Shown here in pieces: positions 59,545 to 64,000 of a stretch of DNA of 64,000 bases (within the stretch, counting starts at the first letter, position 1; the number at the start of each line of letters is the position of its first letter). Origin of the DNA: JACVRW01 sp036519295 (GTDB lineage: Bacteria; Actinomycetota; Thermoleophilia; Solirubrobacterales; Thermoleophilaceae); NCBI GenBank assembly GCA_036519295.1, contig DATDLN010000179.1, forward strand, positions 30,326 through 94,325, read 5' to 3'. Below the pieces are notes generated by a model that was not told the DNA's origin, did no database searches, and was given only the letters and a program-made list of their open reading frames with translations. The translations under genes were made by a program, and so were the position numbers.

Positions 59545-61293
59545 CTAATCGTCCAGTCGCGTGTACTCACCGTCGGCGAAGACGATCTCGCCGTCCACGA
59601 CCGTGAGCAGCGACGTCAGCGAGCGGATGTCGTCCTCGGGGACCCTGAAGTAGTCGCGATTCAGCACGATCAGGTCCGCGAGCTTCCCGACCTCGAGGGT
59701 TCCGACCCTGCCGTCGAGGCTCATGAACCAGTCGCACCGCTCGGTGGCCATGCGCAGCGCCTCGAGTCGTGTCAACCGCTGCTCGGGAACGACGCCCTCC
59801 TGGCCGGGGACGTACGTCTTGCCGCTGACCGTGTACCACAGGTTCACGAACGGCGGATAGGGCGAGACGTTGAGCGCGTCCGTTCCCAGGCACGCCTCCG
59901 TCCCGCTCTCGTAGATGCGCCGGAACGGCGGGTGCCCGGTGCCGCCCTTGGCGAGCGTGTCGGTCGGGATGATCCCCGCCCCGAGCTCCTTTAGGTGCGC
60001 GAGGGTCTCGTCATTGGGCTCCGCGGGCCCGTCGCCCGGGTGGAGCATCCGCCACCGGAGATCGGTGATCGGGAACTCCTGGTTCACCTCGTCCCACATG
60101 TCGAGCATCGAGTGCTGCGTCGTGCCCGCGGTCGCGTGGTGCTCGAAGCTCCACTCGTTGCTCGCCAGGAAGCGGAGAATGTCCATGTACTCCGCCTCCG
60201 GGTAGGTCCCGTCCGGCTGGAGCGCGAGGACCTCCTCACCGATGCCGCCAATGCGGAGATTGTCGTCGCCGACCTCGCTGAGGGCGTTGGTCGTGCTCTC
60301 CTTGACGCACGGCATCCCGATGATCGTGCCGAAGCAGCTGAAGTTGAACCGAATGCGCGCGTCCAGCTCTCGCTTGCGGTGCAGCCTGTTCACGGCCTGG
60401 TAGCCGTGGTCGTCGCGCAGGATGGCGTCCGGGATCCCCGTTGGGCTGAATGGGTTGTTGCCGCCGGGATCGTCCCAGGCGGTCAGCCCGCGGCGGTTCA
60501 GCTCGCGGATGAAGTCGCGGGTGCACGCCTCCTGCTCGTCGAACGTGAGGTCGAAGAGCTCCTGGCCGATCGTCCTGATGGCGAGCGTGTTCGCGGCCCC
60601 GGTGAGCTGACCGGTCGGCTGCCCGTTCGGATCGAGCACCACGCCCGGCGACCCCGGCCCGAGGGCGAGCACCCGGAGGCCGAGCGAGTTGACCTGTCCG
60701 CCCGTAAACCCGGTGCCCTGGAGGTAGGTGGGGTGGTTCGGCGCGGCGCCGTCGAGCTCCGCCTTCGTGAGCATGCCCGGCTCGTCGAACTGCGCGACGT
60801 TCCAGCCACCGCCGATCTGGAAGAGCCACTTCCCGGCCGGCGTCTGCGACGCCTTCTGTGCGACGTTGGCGATCGCCTGCGCCCGCGCGTAGATCGGGTC
60901 GAACCGCGGCGAGCGCGAGAAGCAGAAGTACGAGCCCATGCGGATCCCATGCAGGTGCCCATCGATCAGCCCGGGCAGGACGCGGCGACCGTGGAGGTTG
61001 ATCGACTGCGTGCCCTTCTTGGCGAGCGCTCGCACCCGGCCGTTCCTGCCGGTGGCGACGATCTCGTCGCCCCGGATCGCGATCGCCTCGACGGTCGAGT
61101 TGCGGGAGTCGACCGTGCTGATCTTGCCGTTGTAGAGAACGAGGTCGGGCGCGGCGCTGGCACGATCGGCGCCGGATCGCCACCCGGGCCAGCCCGAATA
61201 CGCCCCCGTTGCGACCGCCATCCCCGCCGTTAGCGCAGCTGCCAACGCGGCTGCCAACACGGGTCGCATCCGCGGCCATCTGCGGTGTGCCAT
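59545..61293 (-). CDS. Exported YtcJ-like amidohydrolase
   Basis: A 582-residue amidohydrolase_3 protein with a signal peptide (residues 1-48: basic start, AAALAAALTAGMAVATGAYS). Metal-site parts: GLIDGHLHGIRMG, FEHHATAGTTQ and CLGTDALNVSP; the C-terminal ELEVGKLAD-type strand is KLADLIVLNRDYF. Members hydrolyse amides or formamides of aromatic or heterocyclic compounds. Export is unusual and would allow the first step outside the membrane. Start ATG 61293 has AAGGGGGAGA. Two LacI-type operators lie 58-91 bp upstream. Confidence 0.9.
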   Translation of the reverse strand: MAHRRWPRMRPVLAAALAAALTAGMAVATGAYSGWPGWRSGADRASAAPDLVLYNGKISTVDSRNSTVEAIAIRGDEIVATGRNGRVRALAKKGTQSINLHGRRVLPGLIDGHLHGIRMGSYFCFSRSPRFDPIYARAQAIANVAQKASQTPAGKWLFQIGGGWNVAQFDEPGMLTKAELDGAAPNHPTYLQGTGFTGGQVNSLGLRVLALGPGSPGVVLDPNGQPTGQLTGAANTLAIRTIGQELFDLTFDEQEACTRDFIRELNRRGLTAWDDPGGNNPFSPTGIPDAILRDDHGYQAVNRLHRKRELDARIRFNFSCFGTIIGMPCVKESTTNALSEVGDDNLRIGGIGEEVLALQPDGTYPEAEYMDILRFLASNEWSFEHHATAGTTQHSMLDMWDEVNQEFPITDLRWRMLHPGDGPAEPNDETLAHLKELGAGIIPTDTLAKGGTGHPPFRRIYESGTEACLGTDALNVSPYPPFVNLWYTVSGKTYVPGQEGVVPEQRLTRLEALRMATERCDWFMSLDGRVGTLEVGKLADLIVLNRDYFRVPEDDIRSLTSLLTVVDGEIVFADGEYTRLDD

Positions 61294-61350
61294 CTCTCCC
61301 CCTTAGCGTGGCTTCGCGACGAGCCCAGGCTGCAGCCGACGACGCCGTCG

Positions 61351-61364
61351 TGCAAACGTTTGCG
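61351..61364. promoter_or_regulatory. LacI-family operator, proximal site of YtcJ-like gene
   Basis: TGCAAACGTTTGCG, one base from the perfect palindrome and containing the same GCAAACGTTTGC core as the livK site. It lies just downstream of the predicted -10 of the leftward gene. Confidence 0.72.
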
Positions 61365-61365
61365 G

Positions 61366-61394
61366 AGTGTTGCAATCGTTTGCGAGGAAGTCAA
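61366..61394 (-). promoter_or_regulatory. Promoter of the YtcJ-like gene
   Basis: On the minus strand TTGACT (61394-61389), a 17-bp spacer and AACACT (61371-61366). The -35 is good, the -10 weak. Both operators overlap the promoter, one in the spacer and one near +1. Confidence 0.5.
61371..61384. promoter_or_regulatory. LacI-family operator, distal site of YtcJ-like gene
   Basis: TGCAATCGTTTGCG, two bases from consensus, centred 20 bp from the proximal site (about two helix turns), so both could be bound on the same face. Confidence 0.68.
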
Positions 61395-61440
61395 GCGGAC
61401 GTCCCTAGTATCGGCGCGCAATACGCCACGCGCGGGAGGA

Positions 61441-61487
61441 GGTGGGGCGACTTTTGTAGCCGAGATGGGTATAAAACTCGCCCCACC
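61441..61487. other. Long imperfect inverted repeat (15-bp stem)
   Basis: GGTGGGGCGACTTTT (61441-61455) pairs with AAAACTCGCCCCACC (61473-61487) with one mismatch around a 17-nt loop. It lies 64 nt after the M24 stop (leftward) and before the YtcJ-like promoter. T and A runs face the loop rather than the outside, so it is not a standard terminator. Function unknown. Confidence 0.5.
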
Positions 61488-61550
61488 CCGCCACCGCACC
61501 CCCCTACCAGCCCAGGCGCGGCAGGCAGAGCCGATCGCAGCCGAGCGCCG

Positions 61551-62711
61551 CTACCCCATCCGCAACAGACCGCGCTCGTAACCGTGCAGCCGCTCCGCAC
61601 CCGCCTCGCCTACGAGCACCAGCTCCCCGGTCTGCACCCCCGCCCGCTCGTCCGGAGTCACCACGTTCGGCTGCACCACCACCGTCATCCCGGACTCGAA
61701 CGTGAAGTCCGGCACCTCCTCGAGCGCTCTGCTGCGGCTCCCCAGCACGGGCGGCAGGTAGCCGCCGACGAAGCCGTGCAGCAGGTCGTCGCGCGTCGTG
61801 AAGCCGGCCTGCTCGATGACGGCGGAGGCTTCGACCACCTCGGCCGCGGAGGCGCCCGGGCGCAGCCGCTCGACGATCGCGTCGAAGGCGGCGTCGGCCA
61901 CGTCGTGCAGCTCGCGGTAGAGCGGGGTCGGCTCGGCCCCCACAGCGAACGTGCGCAGCAGCTGTCCGGTGTAGTCCCAGAACGAGGCGCTCACCTCGCA
62001 CACCAGAGCGTCGCCGCGGGAGAGAGGGCGGGTCGTCGGCCACTGCGCCGGCACGGCGAGCTCGGGCGCGTCCATTGGGGTGGCGCCGAAGTAGTGGATG
62101 TGCGTCGTGCCGCCGAGGCCGACGTATACCCGCTCCACGATGTTGCCGAGCTCGCGCTCGTCCACGCAGGGCCCGGCCTCCTCGCGGAGCGCCCGCACGG
62201 CGCGGTCGGTGAGCGACGCGCCCACGCGGAGCCACGAGATCTCCTCGTCGGACTTCCGCAGCCGCAGCCGCGTGTAGGCGGGGTCGAGGGGGACGGGCTC
62301 GGCGAAGGCCGCGAGCTCGGCGTGCGGGCCATAGCCCAGCGGGCCGATCAGCCCGACCCGGCGTCCCGCGCCGCCGCGGCGGCGGAGCTCCTCTACCGCG
62401 CTCGCCATCGGGCGCGGCCCGGCCCAGCGCACATCGGCCTCCGCGGCGATCCGCGTCGCGTTCGGGACGTGGTTGTAGAAGTTCACGAGCAGGAGGTCGC
62501 GGTCTCCCGGCGTGACCACGGCCAGCGCCTCGCGGGTGACCGGCCAGCGCGTCAGCCAGCCGACCGCGGAGCCGCTGCGGTTGGCGCCGTAGACGACGGC
62601 GTGCTCGACCCCCGCCGCCTCCATCTCGGCGGTCAGCGCTTCCCGGCGGCGCGCCATCTCGGCGTCGCTGAAGCGCGGGTACGGCGCGGCCTCCGGGCCC
62701 AGGCCCGTCAT
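61551..62711 (-). CDS. M24-family protein, creatinase-like, metal ligands altered
   Basis: A 386-residue protein with the creatinase/aminopeptidase P layout: an N-terminal domain (ending about residue 150) and a pita-bread domain. The site that normally reads D-x-G...D-x-T-R-T is here CEVSASFWDYTGQLLRTF, so the first Asp is Glu and the second is Gln. LLHGFVGGY keeps the catalytic-type His. Loss of metal ligands is known in creatinase, which hydrolyses without metal. It may therefore be a C-N hydrolase of a small molecule rather than a peptidase. The ATG overlaps the SDR stop by 4 nt. Confidence 0.82.
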   Translation of the reverse strand: MTGLGPEAAPYPRFSDAEMARRREALTAEMEAAGVEHAVVYGANRSGSAVGWLTRWPVTREALAVVTPGDRDLLLVNFYNHVPNATRIAAEADVRWAGPRPMASAVEELRRRGGAGRRVGLIGPLGYGPHAELAAFAEPVPLDPAYTRLRLRKSDEEISWLRVGASLTDRAVRALREEAGPCVDERELGNIVERVYVGLGGTTHIHYFGATPMDAPELAVPAQWPTTRPLSRGDALVCEVSASFWDYTGQLLRTFAVGAEPTPLYRELHDVADAAFDAIVERLRPGASAAEVVEASAVIEQAGFTTRDDLLHGFVGGYLPPVLGSRSRALEEVPDFTFESGMTVVVQPNVVTPDERAGVQTGELVLVGEAGAERLHGYERGLLRMG

Positions 62712-63445
62712 ACGAGCGAGTAGCCGCCGTCGGAGAAGATCAGTTGGCCGGTGATCCAGCCGGCATCCTCCGAGCAGAGGAAGGCGATCAGGCGGGCGGC
62801 GTCCTCCGGAGTGCCCATGCGCCCCATCGGCGTGGCCGCGGCAAGCCGGGCCCTCAGCGCCGCCGCGTCCTCCGCCATGGCGTGGAACGCCTCGGTGTCC
62901 GTCGGCCCGGGCGCGACTGCGTTCACGGTGATCCCGCGCTCCGCGAGCGAGACAGCCAGGAATCGGACGGCCGCCTCGACGACGCCCTTGGCCAGCGCCA
63001 GTGGCGCGTAGCGGGGGTTGCGGACCCGGTGAGCGCCGGTGGCCGAGAGGGCGACGATCCGCCCGCCTCCGTCCATGTGCCGGGCTGCGGCCCGGCTGCC
63101 GAGCACGAAGGGCCGAGCGTTTGCGGCGATCGTTCGCTCGAGCTCCTCGGCCCCGAGCTCGTCGATCGGCAGCGAGATCGGGCTCACCGCGCACATCACG
63201 AACGCGTCGAGGCCGCCCAGGCCCGCAGCCGCCTCGTCCACGAGAGCCTCGACGCCATCGGCGACGTCGCCTCGAACGAGCAGAGCCCGACGGCCCAGAC
63301 TCTCGACCGCGCGTGCGGTCGCCCGCGCCTCCCGCTCGCGCTCGCGGAAGCCGATCGCCACGTCCGCGCCCCGCTCGGCCAGCGCCCGGCTGACGGCCGA
63401 GCCGATCCCGCGCGAGCCGCCTGCGACGAAGGCGCGCCCGGTCAG
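62708..63445 (-). CDS. SDR oxidoreductase with FabL-like Yx6K site
   Basis: A 245-residue short-chain dehydrogenase. Cofactor motif GGSRGIGSAVSRAL; the active site reads RYAPLALAKG, i.e. Tyr-x6-Lys, and RFLAVSLAERGITVNAVAPG and PTDTEAF follow. Yx6K is typical of enoyl-ACP reductases such as FabL, whereas most SDRs have Yx3K. The start is odd: no ATG, GTG or TTG lies near the N-terminus in frame, and the best candidate is a CTG at 63445 that overlaps the upstream stop (CTGA). It lies between two M24 genes. Confidence 0.82.
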   Translation of the reverse strand: MTGRAFVAGGSRGIGSAVSRALAERGADVAIGFREREREARATARAVESLGRRALLVRGDVADGVEALVDEAAAGLGGLDAFVMCAVSPISLPIDELGAEELERTIAANARPFVLGSRAAARHMDGGGRIVALSATGAHRVRNPRYAPLALAKGVVEAAVRFLAVSLAERGITVNAVAPGPTDTEAFHAMAEDAAALRARLAAATPMGRMGTPEDAARLIAFLCSEDAGWITGQLIFSDGGYSLV

Positions 63446-64000
63446 AGCCGGACCGGATCGCCTGCCGGCATGCGGCCGTTGCCGGGTGTGGCCTCCTGTT
63501 TGTCGGGGTCGAGGAGGGTATTCAGGTTCGACTGCGTCTCGCGCTCGAGCGGCAGCGTCCCGCCCACCGTGTAGTACGGCTTGCCCGCCACGACCAGGTC
63601 CTCGGCCGGGAAGCGGGTAATCACCTCGCAGCCGTCGGCGGTCACCACCAGCTGCTCCTCGATCCTGGCCGCCGACCAGCCGTCGCTGGCCGGCCAGAAC
63701 GTCTCGAGTGCGAACACCATTCCCTGGCGGACCTCCTCGGGGTGGTCGAGCGAGACGAGCCGGCTGAAGATCGGCTTCTCCCAGATCGAAAGGCCGACGC
63801 CGTGACCAAACTGGAGCGCGAACGCGGCCTCCTCGTCGGCGAAGCCGAACTCCTCCGCCCGCGGCCACACTTCGGCGATCTCGCCCGTGGTCGCGCCCGG
63901 CCGGATCAGCGCGATGGCGGCGTCGAGGTAGTAGCGGCAGCGCTTGTAGGCGTCGACGAGAGCGCGCGAAGCCCCGCCCACCGCGAAGGTGCGGTAGTAG
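63442..64000 (-). CDS. M24-family metallohydrolase, C-terminal part
   Basis: The last 186 codons of a gene that continues beyond the right edge. Visible parts are YYRTFAVGG, LQFGHGVGLSIWEKP (catalytic His), VFALETFW (metal Glu), and RIEEQLVVTADGCEVITRFP with the final Glu, as in Xaa-Pro dipeptidase/creatinase proteins. Metal ligands look better kept than in the 61551 protein. It probably heads a leftward operon M24-SDR-M24. Confidence 0.85.
   Translation of the reverse strand, partial: YYRTFAVGGASRALVDAYKRCRYYLDAAIALIRPGATTGEIAEVWPRAEEFGFADEEAAFALQFGHGVGLSIWEKPIFSRLVSLDHPEEVRQGMVFALETFWPASDGWSAARIEEQLVVTADGCEVITRFPAEDLVVAGKPYYTVGGTLPLERETQSNLNTLLDPDKQEATPGNGRMPAGDPVRL

Noticed and set aside
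1..64000. CRISPR arrays, tRNA or rRNA genes, phage or IS elements
   Set aside because: No regularly spaced direct repeats, no tRNA cloverleaf or rRNA-like conserved stretches, and no transposase, integrase or phage structural proteins were recognised on either strand.

Overview
The window is high-GC DNA that reads as Actinomycetota, most likely class Thermoleophilia (soil, Solirubrobacterales/Gaiellales-like). This rests on codon bias, lipoprotein N-termini ending in Cys-Gly-Asp-Asp-Asp plus poly-Gly, an LLM (F420-type) oxidoreductase, many GTG starts and 4-nt ATGA/GTGA gene overlaps. The taxonomic call is inference. The DNA is almost entirely coding and dominated by catabolic operons. I saw no rRNA, tRNA, CRISPR array, integrase or transposase.

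Region 1 (1-19155): a partial enoyl-CoA hydratase and a branched-chain-type binding protein run leftwards. Divergent from them is a transporter set livH-livM-livF that lacks livG. A tightly overlapped operon follows: a phosphohistidine-domain protein; a molybdenum hydroxylase cassette (FAD, Mo and 2Fe-2S subunits); a FAH-family hydrolase; an ABM protein; three cyclase-family hydrolases, one fused to an HD-like domain; a small membrane protein; a GntR/FCD regulator; the ATP-grasp half of a PEP-synthase-like enzyme; a zinc alcohol dehydrogenase; an MFS transporter; a BKACE enzyme; and an NTF2-like protein. The separate ATP-grasp and phosphohistidine proteins resemble the two catalytic subunits of phenylphosphate synthase, or a split rifampin phosphotransferase. 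The operon may therefore hydroxylate a ring, phosphorylate it and cleave it.

Region 2 (19156-39606): a good promoter with a 24-bp palindrome precedes a second molybdenum hydroxylase cassette. Downstream are an agmatinase-type ureohydrolase, a GntR/FCD regulator, an isochorismatase-type amidase, HyuB (with a fused acetone-carboxylase-gamma-like zinc domain) and HyuA, an LLM oxidoreductase, a BMP/nucleoside-type ABC importer, two amidohydrolases of deaminase type, and two carboxymuconolactone-decarboxylase-like proteins, one without its CxxC. Together these suggest uptake and dismantling of a nitrogen heterocycle (purine, creatinine or hydantoin-like).

Region 3 (39607-45560): housekeeping and mixed genes. 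These are an exported GH3 glycosidase, a DUF2277 protein, an MFS exporter with a C-terminal ABM-like domain, a LacI regulator and a PHP-domain hydrolase.

Region 4 (45561-64000): a complete livK-livH-livMG(fused)-livF importer, an EamA transporter, an ACMSD-like amidohydrolase, a CrtI-like FAD oxidoreductase, and a third molybdenum hydroxylase cassette bracketed by two C-C hydrolases of the 2,6-dihydroxypseudooxynicotine hydrolase family. A leftward exported YtcJ-like amidohydrolase, two M24-family proteins and an SDR complete it. Near-identical operators (consensus TGCAAACGTTTGCA) lie at the lacI/MFS intergenic region, at the livK promoter and at the YtcJ promoter, and define a local LacI regulon.
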